This document shows, piece after piece, positions 41,721-51,376 of a DNA stretch of 64,000 bases (position 1 is its first letter; every line of letters begins with the position of its first letter). Source of the stretch: an uncultured Eubacteriales bacterium (GTDB lineage Bacteria > Bacillota > Clostridia > Christensenellales > CAG-138). A model generated the notes under the pieces. The model saw only the letters and a list, made by a program, of their open reading frames with translations, ran no database searches and was not told the DNA's origin. Position numbers and translations under genes: made by a program. The stretch spans positions 88,910-152,909 of the forward strand of contig CADACQ010000001.1 of assembly GCA_902786465.1 (NCBI GenBank). The letters run 5' to 3'.

Positions 41721-42334
41721 ACCCCGGGGACAGGATATGGGTGGGCGAACGGGCCTACAACCTCCTTCGTCCCCTGGGCCACGGCAAGGGCGGGTATTCC
41801 TACCTGGTGGAGGACGAGGCCGGGCGGCAGGTCGTTGTAAAGCAGATCCACCACGAGCCCTGCAGCTACTACACCTTCGGGGACAAGCTGGGGGCGGAGC
41901 TCCATGATTACGAGCGCCTCAGGGCGGCGGGGATCCCCGTGCCGGAGCTGCTGGCCGTGGACCGGGACGGCGAGCGGCTGGTGAAGGCGTACGTGGACGG
42001 GCCCACGATCTTCGAGCTGGTCCGGGACGGCGAGCGGCTGGTGAAGGCGTACGTGGAAGGCCCCACGATCTTCGAGCTGGTCCGGGACGGGGCGGACATG
42101 GCGCCCTACCTCGACCAGGTGCGGGCCATGGCAGCCCAGGCACGGGCGGCGGGGCTGAACATCGACTACTTCCCCACCAACTTCGTGGTGGAGGACGGGC
42201 GGCTCTGGTACATCGACTACGAGTGCAACGAATACATGGACCAATGGAGCTTTGAGAACTGGGGCGTCCGCTACTGGTCCCGGACGCCGGAATTGGAAGC
42301 GTATCTATCGCAGCAGGAAGGAGGCAGCGGATGA
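41717..42334 (+). CDS. Small protein-kinase-like phosphotransferase with internal 60-bp duplication
   Basis: A 205-residue kinase-like protein. 'LLRPLGHGKGGYSYLVED' is the glycine loop, 'VVVKQIHH' holds the ATP-binding Lys, and 'NIDYFPTNFVV' and 'YIDYECN' stand for the catalytic and metal-binding loops, with 'NIDYFPTN' in place of the usual H/D-x-D-x4-N. It resembles small RIO/BUD32-like or aminoglycoside phosphotransferase-like kinases. A 20-residue segment (DGERLVKAYVxGPTIFELVR) occurs twice in tandem at about residues 83-122. A normal fold needs it once, so the extra copy may disturb the linker between lobes. Coupled to neighbours on both sides. Confidence 0.72.
   Translation: MNPGDRIWVGERAYNLLRPLGHGKGGYSYLVEDEAGRQVVVKQIHHEPCSYYTFGDKLGAELHDYERLRAAGIPVPELLAVDRDGERLVKAYVDGPTIFELVRDGERLVKAYVEGPTIFELVRDGADMAPYLDQVRAMAAQARAAGLNIDYFPTNFVVEDGRLWYIDYECNEYMDQWSFENWGVRYWSRTPELEAYLSQQEGGSG
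41963..42082 (+). repeat. 60-bp tandem duplication inside the kinase-like gene
   Basis: Two adjacent 60-bp units start near 41963 and 42023. They differ at only two positions (41998 C versus 42058 A; 42001 G versus 42061 C). The frame is kept and one unit encodes 20 residues. Near-identity suggests a recent duplication, or possibly an assembly artefact. Confidence 0.9.
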
Positions 42335-42741
42335 GACTGGACGGCATGGGGCTGTTGGTGAAGGACATGGGGACCATGATCCGATTCTATCGGGACGTGC
42401 TGGGCTTTGAGATCCGGGAAAACGAGGACGCGAAAAACGTCTACCTGGTCAAGGACGGCACCCTGTTTTTGCTCTACGGGCGAGCCGATTTTGAGAGGAT
42501 GACCCACCGGAGATACGAATATCTCCCCGGCATCAACGGCCACTTCGAGATCGCCCTCTACGTGGACACCTTCGACGAGGTGGACGAAGCCTCCCGAAAG
42601 GCCGTCGACCAGGGGGCCACGCCCATCCTGGCGCCCACCACGGAGCCCTGGGGACAGCGGACCTGCTATATCGCCGATCCGGAGGGGAACCTCATCGAGA
42701 TCGGCTCCTGGAACAAACCATACGAGGAAAAAGATCGGTAA
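42331..42741 (+). CDS. VOC-family (glyoxalase/bleomycin-resistance) protein
   Basis: A 136-residue vicinal-oxygen-chelate protein with two beta-alpha-beta-beta-beta units: 'LDGMGLLVKDMGTMIRFYRDVLGFEI' opens the first and 'ALYVDTFDEVDEASRKAV' the second, ending 'CYIADPEGNLIEI' with a metal-ligand Glu. Members include glyoxalases, fosfomycin and bleomycin resistance proteins. Overlaps the kinase-like gene by four bases. Confidence 0.88.
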   Translation: MRLDGMGLLVKDMGTMIRFYRDVLGFEIRENEDAKNVYLVKDGTLFLLYGRADFERMTHRRYEYLPGINGHFEIALYVDTFDEVDEASRKAVDQGATPILAPTTEPWGQRTCYIADPEGNLIEIGSWNKPYEEKDR

Positions 42742-42755
42742 CGGGAGGAAAAACC

Positions 42756-43439
42756 ATGAAGATCCTGGTATTCAACGGCAGCCCCAAAAGGGAGAAGAGC
42801 GACACGATGTGCATCACCCGGGCCTTTTTGGCGGGGATGGAGGCGGCGGGGGTACAGGAGGTGAAGGTCATCACCGCCGTGGACCAGCACGTGGAGTACT
42901 GCACGGGCTGTTTCGCCTGCATGCACAACGGCGGCACCTGCATCTACGATGACGACATGAAGGGCATTTTAGAGGAGATACTCAGAAGCGACCTGCTGAT
43001 CTTCAGCTTCCCCCTCTACTGCTACGGCATGCCCGCGCCCCTGAAGGCCATCATCGACCGCATTTTGCCCCTTTCCAAAATGACCATGGAAAAGGTGGGC
43101 GACCGGTACGAGCATGTTGGCCAGGCGGACTATTCCCATCTCAAATACCTGATGATCTGTGGCTGCGGCTTCCCCAACAGCCGCCAGAACTTCGAGCCCG
43201 CCGTAAGTCAGTTCAAGCTCCTGTTCCCCTGCGACCACACCATCATAACCGTGCCCGAGAGCCCCATGTTCAACGCCCCCGAGGCGGCGGTGGTCACGGG
43301 GCCCCGGCTGGAGCTGGTGAAGGAAGCAGGGCGGCAGTATGCCGAGGATGGCGTCATCGCCCCGGAACTCCTCTCCGCCATCTGCTCCCCCATGATCCCC
43401 GAGGAAGTCTACGCCCGGATCGTCAACGGCCAGGCGTGA
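42756..43439 (+). CDS. Flavodoxin-fold NAD(P)H-dependent FMN reductase
   Basis: A 227-residue flavoprotein. 'ILVFNGSPKREKSDT' binds FMN phosphate, 'CTGCFACMHNGGTC' has clustered Cys residues typical of iron-sulfur-flavoprotein-like reductases, and 'SFPLYCYGMPAPLKAIIDR' is the flavin-ring loop. It likely reduces quinones, nitro-compounds or other electrophiles. GGGAGG-type site upstream. Last gene of the operon that starts with TetR, 14 bases after the VOC gene. Confidence 0.88.
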   Translation: MKILVFNGSPKREKSDTMCITRAFLAGMEAAGVQEVKVITAVDQHVEYCTGCFACMHNGGTCIYDDDMKGILEEILRSDLLIFSFPLYCYGMPAPLKAIIDRILPLSKMTMEKVGDRYEHVGQADYSHLKYLMICGCGFPNSRQNFEPAVSQFKLLFPCDHTIITVPESPMFNAPEAAVVTGPRLELVKEAGRQYAEDGVIAPELLSAICSPMIPEEVYARIVNGQA

Positions 43440-43526
43440 AGCGGACAAATATAGGCAGGAAATGACAGGACGGCTGGCCTGCCCATGGGGTAAACTGAAA
43501 GGCAGTCAAAGGAAAGGAAAAAGACC

Positions 43527-44420
43527 ATGGAATGGCTCACCTCGATCCGCGGGGCGGTAGCGTATATGGAGGAGCACCTGACGGAGGACATCAGCCTGGA
43601 CGATGTGGCTCGGGCGGTACACCTCTCCCCCTTCTTCCTGCAACGGGGCTTCTCCCTCCTGACCGGCTGGGGCGTGGGCGAGTACCTTCGGAACCGCCGG
43701 CTCTATGAGGCGGCCCTGGACCTGCAAAAGGGGTCGGAAAAGGTCATCGACATAGCCCTCCGCTATGGTTACGAGACCCCGGAGAGCTTTACGAAGGCTT
43801 TTGCCCGCTTCCACGGCGCTACGCCCACCCAGATCCGGGCAGGAGCGACCATCCGTGCCTTCCTTCCCATGACCATCCAAATATCCGTGCAAGGAGGCAG
43901 CAAGATGGAACCCAAGATCACCCCTATGTTTCCCTTCAAACTCATCGGCTTTCAGAAGGTGTTCACCTATGAGGAAGCTTACAGCGAGATACCTAAATTC
44001 TGGGACGAGACCTGCGAGAGGTACGCCAACAACGTCTACGCCGGGAACCCGCCCGCCAACCCCTACGAGCAGGCATTGGTGGACAACTGCATCGGCGAGT
44101 ACGGCGTCTGCATCGACGATTTGGGCGGCGGCCGGTTCCGCTACCTGATCGCGGGCAAGTACACCGGCGGCCCCGTGCCAGAGGGCATGGTGCTCTACGA
44201 GTTCCCCCGGGGAGAGTGGGCCGTGTTCGATTGCGTGGGCCCCAACCCCCAGACCCTCCAAAGCGTCAACACCCGCATTTTCCAGGAGTGGCTGCCCGGC
44301 AACCCAACCTACGAGCTCAGTGGCAACGCCACGGTGGAGTGGTACGACTGTTTGCACGGCGAAATGACGGACCCCGACTACCACAGCGCCATCTGGGTGC
44401 CGGTGCAATGGAAGGTCTGA
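43527..44420 (+). CDS. AraC-type HTH fused to GyrI-like effector domain
   Basis: A 297-residue regulator. Residues 1-105 are the AraC double helix-turn-helix ('SLDDVARAVHLSPFFLQRGF' and 'IALRYGYETPESFTKAFARFHGATPTQIR'); residues about 130-297 are a GyrI-like ligand domain, as in Rob, SoxS-like and BltR-type drug-responsive regulators. It follows the TetR operon by 87 bases on the same strand and has its own AAAGGA ribosome site. It may respond to the same class of compounds as the free GyrI-like protein. Confidence 0.88.
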   Translation: MEWLTSIRGAVAYMEEHLTEDISLDDVARAVHLSPFFLQRGFSLLTGWGVGEYLRNRRLYEAALDLQKGSEKVIDIALRYGYETPESFTKAFARFHGATPTQIRAGATIRAFLPMTIQISVQGGSKMEPKITPMFPFKLIGFQKVFTYEEAYSEIPKFWDETCERYANNVYAGNPPANPYEQALVDNCIGEYGVCIDDLGGGRFRYLIAGKYTGGPVPEGMVLYEFPRGEWAVFDCVGPNPQTLQSVNTRIFQEWLPGNPTYELSGNATVEWYDCLHGEMTDPDYHSAIWVPVQWKV

Positions 44421-44440
44421 AAGAGGATCGAAAGCCAACA

Positions 44441-44475
44441 AAAAGGAGATGCCGCCGGGCATCTCCCTTTTTTAT
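44441..44475. terminator. Bidirectional terminator between convergent genes
   Basis: GGAGATGCC, loop GCCG, GGCATCTCC, then CTTTTTTATT on the plus strand; an A-run on the other side serves the GH31 gene. The GGAGATGC/GCATCTCC core also occurs at 57231 and, in part, at 12350. Confidence 0.9.
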
Positions 44476-46386
44476 TCCTTCTCGAACCACACCGGATCGT
44501 CCTCCGGCAGGCAGGGGACGATCAACTCCTCCCCGGGCGGGTAGAGGGGCCCCTCCCCCCGGAGCCGCCAGCCCCGGCCCAGGTCCGGCAATGTCACGGC
44601 CACGTTGGTTCCCCCCTCATCGAAGACGGGACAAACGAGGATGCGGTCCCCGCAGAGGAATGCGTCGCTCTCCGGGTCATAGGCGGGGTCCAACAGGAAC
44701 ACGGGCCGAATCAAAGGCTCGTGGGCCAGGCGACAGGCCTCCGCCTGGGCGTAGAGGTAGGGGACCAGCCTTTCCCGGAGGGCAAAGAGCCGCCGGACTG
44801 TGAGAAGAAGATCCGGATACAGCCATGGCATGGTGGGCGCCTCCCCCGGCTTCCAGGAGTGGAGCACGCACCGGGGCAGGAACAGGCCGTATTGGAGCCA
44901 GCGGAGGAACAGCTCCCGGCTGGGCCTGGGCCCCGCGAAGCCCCCGACGTCCGGGCCGAAGAACAGGAAGCCACTGAGGGCCATGGTCATGGCCTGATAG
45001 TGGTTGAATCGGAGGTCCCTAAAGTCCGTCAGGTTGTCCCCGGTCCAGGTGGAGGCCACCCGCTGCGTCCCCGCCATGGCGCACCGGGACACGTTGAAGG
45101 GCGTCTCCACCCCCGCCTCCGCGCAGGCTTCCCGGCTGGCCCTGGCCATGAGGTAGGAGAACAGGGGCCGGATGCGGCTGGCGGGCAGGGGGCGGCCGAA
45201 ACCGGCGGCCACCACGTCGCCGTCCCACGTCCGTGAAGTCGAGATAGCTGGCCATGCCCCCCCAGAAGGGGAACTGGGCCGGGCTGCCGTCGGGCAGCTT
45301 TAGGAACCAGCCGTTTTGGGCGATGGTCCCGTAGAGGGGATGATCCGTCAAAAAGGCGGGCTTCACGTTGGGCACGAGGGCCATGCCGTGGTCCCGGAAG
45401 AAGGCAGAAAGGCCCTCGGGGGAGGGGATCTTCTCCCGGTTCCAGTGAAACACGCAGCGCCGGTCCCCGATTTGCGTATAGCCGCTGGACAGGTAGAACC
45501 CCTTGCAGGGGATGGCGTTCTCCTCGCACTTCTGCACGAACCCTCGCAGCTGCCGATCCGCGTCGGGAGCGTCGGTGTAGGCCATGGTGCTGCCGCAGTA
45601 GGAGAAGGCCCACCGGGGCACGGGGGCGGCCGTGCCGGTGAGGGCGGAGAAGCGCTGCACGATCTCCCAGGGCATGCCCAAAATGAGGTAGAAGACCAGG
45701 TTTTCCTCCTCGAAGCGGACGCTGCGGAAGGGCTCGAAATAGTTGTCGTGCTCCCGGCCCAGGTCCACGGCCCCGCTGCTCATAGTGTCGTAGAAGAGGC
45801 CGTAGCTCCCGCCGCTGTGGCGGCAGATATAGAAGGGCAGGTGCTTGTAGAGGGGGTCGCTGCTCTCCGCCCGAAAGCCCATGGCGTCCCCCGTGTGGAG
45901 CAGGAACCGCTGCCCGGCCTTGTTCACAGGACCGCATTTGTCCCCCAGGCCGAAGATCTCCTCCCCCTCGAACCGGTCTACGTAGTGGACGGAGCCGGCC
46001 CCCAGCTCCCCGGCAAAGTTGTACCCGAGGCCGCTCCGGTCCCGGTACAGGGGGCCGTTTTCCGCCTGGGCGGAGATACGAAAGTTCTTCAATTCCACGG
46101 AGAAATCCACCCCGTCCAGGGCGAAGGACAGGGCCCCGTCCCCTTCCGTGACCGCCGGGGCAAGGGGCGCGAAGCCATCCAAAGAGAGCTTGTCCCGGCC
46201 CCCAAGGGGCACGTCCTCCCCCGCCGGGCACACGCTCCAGGTGGGCACCAGGGGCACGCCCTCATGGATCAGGGCCACCCGCAGCATGTGGGGCAGAAAG
46301 TCGAGGCGCATCCTGGCCCCGTCCGCCCCGTAGATTCGGTGGCCCGGGGCCGCCTCGATCAAGCTGAACCGGTGGTCGAACTTCAT
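44472..46386 (-). pseudogene. GH31 family glycosidase gene, broken by an internal deletion
   Basis: The 5' part (46386 to about 45230) encodes a normal GH31 N-terminal domain and barrel start ('MPWEIVQRFSALTG', 'RWAFSYCGSTMAYTDAPDA', 'FWGGMASYLDFTD'). At about 45226-45231 the frame is lost. The rest ('DGDVVAAGFGRPLPASRIRP' to the C-terminus at 44472) continues in another frame. The missing piece, roughly 30 codons, includes the 'WNDNNEYE'-type segment with the catalytic nucleophile. So the gene as written cannot make an active enzyme. No further stops or decay are seen, which suggests a recent event or an assembly gap. It overlaps the esterase gene upstream by four bases. Likely original role: alpha-glucosidase or alpha-xylosidase. 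Confidence 0.85.
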
Positions 46387-47711
46387 GCCTTGGGGTCCCC
46401 CTTGGTGAGCATGTTTTTGAGGAGCTTATAGTAGGAGACATGGCCCATGCCGGTGCCCTTGGGCCCGATGCGCAAGGCGGGCTTCCCCTTCTTCCAGAGG
46501 GGCAGGCCGGGCCTGTTGGGGTCCCCGGTCCGGGCGAAGTTCACGAGATAGTCCATCATCTGGGCAGACGCCTCCTGGTCCCGCTGCCCGTAGGGCCGCC
46601 AGCTGCGGTCCAGGGTGCCGAACAGGTAGCGAAGATCGGAGGAGTGGAAGGCCCGGTTGTCGTCCCCGGGGGCGTCCAGATCGAAATAGTAGAGATAGGC
46701 CCCGTTTTTGCGGCCGAATCGGTTGCCGATATAGGCCATGACGGGGGCGTACATGTCGTTGTTGGTGTAGCCGATAAGATAGTCCACCGGGAGGGGCGAT
46801 TCGATGAGCCGGTCCACGGGCCCGGGGAGCAGCGCCCCGTCCACCACGGGCATGGTGTGGTAGATGGTGTCCTTCCGCAGGGCCTTGATCCTCTCCACCG
46901 CCTCGAAGATATCGGTCAGCGGCGCGGCCTTCAGCTCCTCGAAGGTCCTGCACCCCGCCAGCTCCATGAACTGCAGCCAGTAATCGCGGGTGCTTTCGGC
47001 GGGCCGGGGCAGGGCGAACCTGGGGAACCGGCCCCCGCCGCTCATCATGACCGCCCGGCGGAACAGACCCCGGTGGGCCGGATTCAAGCAAAGATACTGG
47101 ACGGAGATGGCCCCGGCGCTCTGGCCCATGAGGGTGACGTTGTCCGGGTCGCCGCCGAAAGCGGCGATGTGGGCCCGGACCCATCGAAGGGCGGTCAGCT
47201 GATCGTCCAGGCCGAAGTTGCCGTCCCGGCCGTACTTTTTTTGTATCTCCTCATGGGTGAGATACCCCAACGGCCCCACCCGGTAGTTGGCCATGACCGC
47301 CACAGCCCCCCGCCGGGCCCAGCCGCTGCCGTCGAAGGGGTTTTCCGCGTTGAGGCCGGAGTCGAAGCCGCCGCCGTAGAAGAACAGGATCACGGGGGCA
47401 TCCTTAGCATCGTAGGGGGCGTAGATATTCAGGTTCAGGCAGTCCTCACTGTAGATGAACTCGCTGCCCTCCCGGTACTCCTTCTTGTAGAACAGCCGCA
47501 CCGGGTCCTCCAAATGCTCGTGGACCGCCCGATTCTGGGGGCAGCCGGGGCCGAAGGCCGTGGCGTCCAGCACCCCGTCCCACCGGTCCACCGGCTCCGC
47601 GTACTCGAACCGCCCGGCCCTTCCGAAGGGCACCCCCCGGAATTCCAGGCACGTTCCGTTGTCCAGGCCCCGTATCTCGCCCAGGGGCGTTTGCCTAAGT
47701 ATCTGTTCCAT
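46383..47711 (-). CDS. Carboxylesterase type B
   Basis: A 442-residue alpha/beta-hydrolase. The nucleophile lies in 'GQSAGAISVQYL', the oxyanion-hole region in 'FFYGGGFDSG', 'SEDCLNLNIYAP' is the family signature, and the catalytic His is probably in 'FHSSDLRYLFG'. No signal peptide, so it acts in the cytoplasm. Such esterases beside GH31 enzymes may remove acyl groups from plant glycans, or cleave unrelated esters. It starts five bases after the alpha/beta-hydrolase gene's stop and overlaps the GH31 gene. Confidence 0.88.
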   Translation of the reverse strand: MEQILRQTPLGEIRGLDNGTCLEFRGVPFGRAGRFEYAEPVDRWDGVLDATAFGPGCPQNRAVHEHLEDPVRLFYKKEYREGSEFIYSEDCLNLNIYAPYDAKDAPVILFFYGGGFDSGLNAENPFDGSGWARRGAVAVMANYRVGPLGYLTHEEIQKKYGRDGNFGLDDQLTALRWVRAHIAAFGGDPDNVTLMGQSAGAISVQYLCLNPAHRGLFRRAVMMSGGGRFPRFALPRPAESTRDYWLQFMELAGCRTFEELKAAPLTDIFEAVERIKALRKDTIYHTMPVVDGALLPGPVDRLIESPLPVDYLIGYTNNDMYAPVMAYIGNRFGRKNGAYLYYFDLDAPGDDNRAFHSSDLRYLFGTLDRSWRPYGQRDQEASAQMMDYLVNFARTGDPNRPGLPLWKKGKPALRIGPKGTGMGHVSYYKLLKNMLTKGDPKA

Positions 47712-47715
47712 ACGC

Positions 47716-49741
47716 TTACAGCATGGCAGACCCGCCGGTGACGATCCAGGCCGCTAAAGAAGCGATCAGCAGCGCGCCGGGGTAGACGCTGCCCGTGCGC
47801 CGGTAGAAATAGGTGCCCAGCAGGCTGAACACCAGCACCTGGGGCACGAACAGGATCAGGAGCGACATGAAGGGCCCGCCGAAGGTGGACCCGAAGAGCA
47901 CGTCCGCCCCGGGGCCGATGTTCAGGAAGAAGGGGATGTACTCGATGAGCACGATGAGCAGCACTCCGCCCACCATCATGAGGGCGTTCCGCCACCAGGC
48001 CCCGAAGAAGCCCTTACACCCCGGCGCGTAGGCGGACTCCGTGCGCATGGAGGCCATGATCTTGGAGTTGTTCAGCAGGAAGAACAGGGCAAAGAGCGGG
48101 ATGTAGGCGCAGAACTGACCGAAGCGGGCCAGGGTGAAGGTCTTAAAGAAGGGCCAGATGAACCGAAGGTCCAGCAGATATACCACGGCAAGGGCCACCA
48201 TGGCGTAGACCATGAGGAGCAGACACAGCACCAGCAGGGCGGATTTGCCCAGCAGCTTCCAGTCGATCCTCATAGGCGCTTTTTCACTGCCCAGGCCCAT
48301 GCCGTACCAGCCGTCGAAGCCCTCGGCTTTCTTCGCCTTGCGCCAGCCGGTCCAGGAGGTGACCACCATCACCAAAATGAGCAGGGAATACCAGCCGATG
48401 AAGCCGTTGCCCACGGTCATGCGGAAGATCCCCTCGGGGAGGGGCAGCAGCGCGCGCGTGACCAAGCTGGGTCATGAAGGGGTAGGTGAGACCTGCGATG
48501 AGCATGGTGATGATGGCCCCCTTCCACCACTTGCCCTTGGGCTTGATGTTGGCCTTGGGCGGCAGGGGCTGGGGGACGGCGGCGAAGAAGGGCACGGTCA
48601 AAAGGAGCTCCGCCAGCGGCACCATAGCAAGGAGGGTCAGCAGCATGGCGAGGAGCGCCAGCCATTCCTTAGTCATGGCCCGTTGGTCCGTCACGGGGAT
48701 ATCGTTCATGCTCCCGGGGCCGAAGGCCGCTTTGAACCAGTCCAGGGCCACGGCCAGGCCCTGGCTGTGGTGGGTGGTGAGCCGGTGGTTGGTATAGAGA
48801 AGCTCCATGCGCCGGGCGCTGCCGTCATCAAAGCTGCCGAAGGTCTCGTTCCAGGCGGCCTTGTCGGCGGTGGTACCCAAGAACTCGCACCGGAGGTCGG
48901 ATTTGAGCAGGTCGTCGTCCACCACCCGCTTATAGTCGCGGAAGTAGCTGAACTCGTCCCACTTGGCCTGGAGAAGCAGCACGTTGTTGAAATGTATCTT
49001 GCTCGTATCGTAGACGGAATCCCGGAACAGCTCGCCGCACTGGAGGACCGTGGCCCGGGGTTCGATGTCCGTGCCCGCGAAGGCCGCCGCCACGGACCAG
49101 CCGGCCCAGGTGCCCATGGAGTGGCCGCTGACGCCCAGGCGGGTGCTGTCCACGTTGTCCATGGCAGAGAGGACCGCGTAGGCCGCCGCGCCGCCGCAGG
49201 AGGAATCCCAGATGGCGTTGCCGTCCTCGTCCTTGGAATAGTGGTCGTTGAAGAAGGAAAGGTTGGAGAAGTTCATGAGCAGGCGGTAGCGGACCGTGCC
49301 CCCCACCTTCTTGAAGGTGCCGGCCTCGATGCTGTCCTCGCCGTAGTTCACCTTCACGGTGTGGTTCACGTACCCCCGCTCCTTGAGGCCGGGCTCCGAG
49401 AAGCCGTGGCCATACTCGTCCAGGGACAGGACCACCACCCCCCTGCGGGCGAGCTCAATGGCGTAGGCGGCGTTGGTCTCCCGATCGTTCTGATACCCAT
49501 GGAGGAGCAGCACACCGGGGGCCTTGTGCTCCGCCGTGGCGGTCTTGGGGGTGTAGAGCTTGTAGGTCATCTGCCCGAGATGATGCTCGCCGTTCACGCC
49601 CCGGTAGGCGTCGATGACGCCCTCCGTGACGATCACGTTCCCGCCGTCGGTCTGGATGGCGTTGGCCACCGTCAGCGCCCCGAAGGCCACGACCAGCAGC
49701 GCTAAGAGCAGCACCGCCCACTTTGTCCTTGCTTTCTTCAT
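47716..49741 (-). pseudogene. Membrane alpha/beta-hydrolase gene, frameshifted at a GC repeat
   Basis: The 5' part (from ATG 49741, AAAGGGG upstream) encodes an N-terminal membrane helix, then an alpha/beta-hydrolase with 'LLLHGYQNDRET', the nucleophile elbow 'GVSGHSMGTWAG' and a lid, followed by membrane helices to 'LTYPFMTQLG'. At about 48449-48460, in a CGCGCGCG run, the frame shifts. The remainder ('LLPLPEGIFRMTVGNGFI' to the stop at 47716) encodes about six more membrane helices. Loss of one GC pair, or gain of one base, restores a single protein of about 675 residues. The hydrolase half could still work without the last helices. Part of the GH31/esterase/GPH cluster. Confidence 0.8.
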
Positions 49742-49769
49742 GGTCTTGCCCCTTTCCTTATGGGAGTAT

Positions 49770-51254
49770 TTATCCGATGTGGATGAGATTCTTCTCATAC
49801 GATTCCTTCAGCGTCCGCTCCTTCTCCTGCTGCAGGGCGGCCACCCGCTGCCGGGAGAGGGGGTACCACACAAAGAGGATCAGGGCCATGAGCCCGAAGA
49901 GCACCGCCGGGATGATGGTGGCGAGGTCGTACATGATCTTCAGGTTCTCCAACGTCTGGACCGCCCCCTTCTCGTACCGGTAGTGCATGCCGAGGAGGGC
50001 CCCGTTGACGCACACGGCGGAGAGGACCTGGCCCAGCTTCCTAAAGAAGTTGAACACGGAGTAGGCCGTGCCCGTGTCCCGACTGCCGGTCTTCACCTCC
50101 AGGTCGTCGAGAGCGTCCGTCACCATGGCCCAAAGCTGCATCACCAACGTGGTGAGGCCGCAGCCCGAGACGAAGCAGAGGGCGAGGAACACCCACATAA
50201 GCTTTTCCGGCGCCATGCCCCGGAGGAAGAACAGCAGGAGGTTCGCCCCAGCGGCGGCAGCGCAGCCCACGGCGGTGACCTCCTTCTTGCCGATCTTCCG
50301 GGCCATCTTAGGCAGGATGAACATCATCACCAGCATGGGCGAATAGGTGCAGGCCTGGGCGGCCAGGTTCATCCAGTTGGCGTGGAAATAGTCGTCGAAG
50401 AGGTAGGTGTAGAAGCTCTGGGTGAACATCTGCCCGGAGAGGAGCAGCATGGAAGCGAGGCTCACGGCCACGAAGGCCCGGTTCCTGAACAGCAGCCCCA
50501 CAGCCTTTTTGGCGCCGCCCTTCTCCCTGGGCTGGGGCTTCGCTTGCACCCGCTCCTTGTTGAGGGCGAAGGCGATGAGGAGCAGCGCCAAGGAGGCGAC
50601 GGCCATGAGGATCACGCCCCGCAGCACGGGCGCGTACTGCATGTCGGTGATGGCCTTGCCGTTCTCGCCCATCACCACCTGGCCGTCGGCGTCCAGCCGC
50701 TTTGCGTAGGCGAAGCTGGCGATCAAGAGCACCGGGATGGACCCCAGGGCCGCGCCGATGGACCGGAACACGGAGAGCTTGTTCCGCTCCCCGTCGTCGG
50801 TGGTGACCACGGAGGCTAACGACCCGTAGGGGATCTGCAGGACCGTGTAGATCATCCCAAAGAGGATATAGGTGCAGGTGGCGTAGATGGCCGTGCCCAC
50901 CAGGTGGTCCTCTTCGCCCATGCCCGGGAACTTCACGAACATGAGCACCCCCGAGAGGGCCAATGGCGCGGCGGCGTACAGGAGCCAGGGCCGATAGCGG
51001 CCGAACCGGCCGGGCTTCGCCGTGTCGGCGATGCGGCCCATGATGGGGTCGTTGATGGCGTCCCAGATCCGGGCGCCCATGAACATGAGCATGATGAACA
51101 GGGGCCCCAGGTGCAGGATGTCCGTGTAATACTTCTGCAGCAGGGTGGTGACCAAACTGAAGATGAGGCAGCCCGCCGTGTCCACCAGGGCGTAGCCCAC
51201 GTAGTCCTTCCCCCTGAGCCCGCTGGTCCGGGCGATATAGTCTCGCTGTTCCAT
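49770..51254 (-). CDS. GPH-family (glycoside-pentoside-hexuronide) cation symporter
   Basis: A 494-residue MFS-type transporter with twelve membrane helices. 'DAINDPIMGRIAD' near residue 65, and 'YGSLASVVTTDDGERNKLSVFRS' are GPH signatures. It imports glycosides, such as xylosides or oligosaccharides, with a cation. The start at 51254 has GAGGGGGG upstream. It is the first gene of the reverse cluster with hydrolase, esterase and GH31, so these probably form a glycoside import-and-degradation operon whose enzymes are damaged as sequenced. Confidence 0.9.
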   Translation of the reverse strand: MEQRDYIARTSGLRGKDYVGYALVDTAGCLIFSLVTTLLQKYYTDILHLGPLFIMLMFMGARIWDAINDPIMGRIADTAKPGRFGRYRPWLLYAAAPLALSGVLMFVKFPGMGEEDHLVGTAIYATCTYILFGMIYTVLQIPYGSLASVVTTDDGERNKLSVFRSIGAALGSIPVLLIASFAYAKRLDADGQVVMGENGKAITDMQYAPVLRGVILMAVASLALLLIAFALNKERVQAKPQPREKGGAKKAVGLLFRNRAFVAVSLASMLLLSGQMFTQSFYTYLFDDYFHANWMNLAAQACTYSPMLVMMFILPKMARKIGKKEVTAVGCAAAAGANLLLFFLRGMAPEKLMWVFLALCFVSGCGLTTLVMQLWAMVTDALDDLEVKTGSRDTGTAYSVFNFFRKLGQVLSAVCVNGALLGMHYRYEKGAVQTLENLKIMYDLATIIPAVLFGLMALILFVWYPLSRQRVAALQQEKERTLKESYEKNLIHIG

Positions 51255-51288
51255 TTTCCCCCCTCTTACCGTGCTTTTTTCGCTATCC

Positions 51289-51317
51289 AGTATACCACCA
51301 GCGCCCCAAAAGCGCAA
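51289..51317 (-). promoter_or_regulatory. Promoter of the GPH/hydrolase/esterase/GH31 cluster
   Basis: On the minus strand TTGCGC (51317-51312), 17-base spacer, TATACT (51294-51289). Confidence 0.6.
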
Positions 51318-51376
51318 CAGCGCGGACGATTGCCCGTGCTGCGCCGTCGCCAGGATCTATTTTACAAAGGCGGCGA

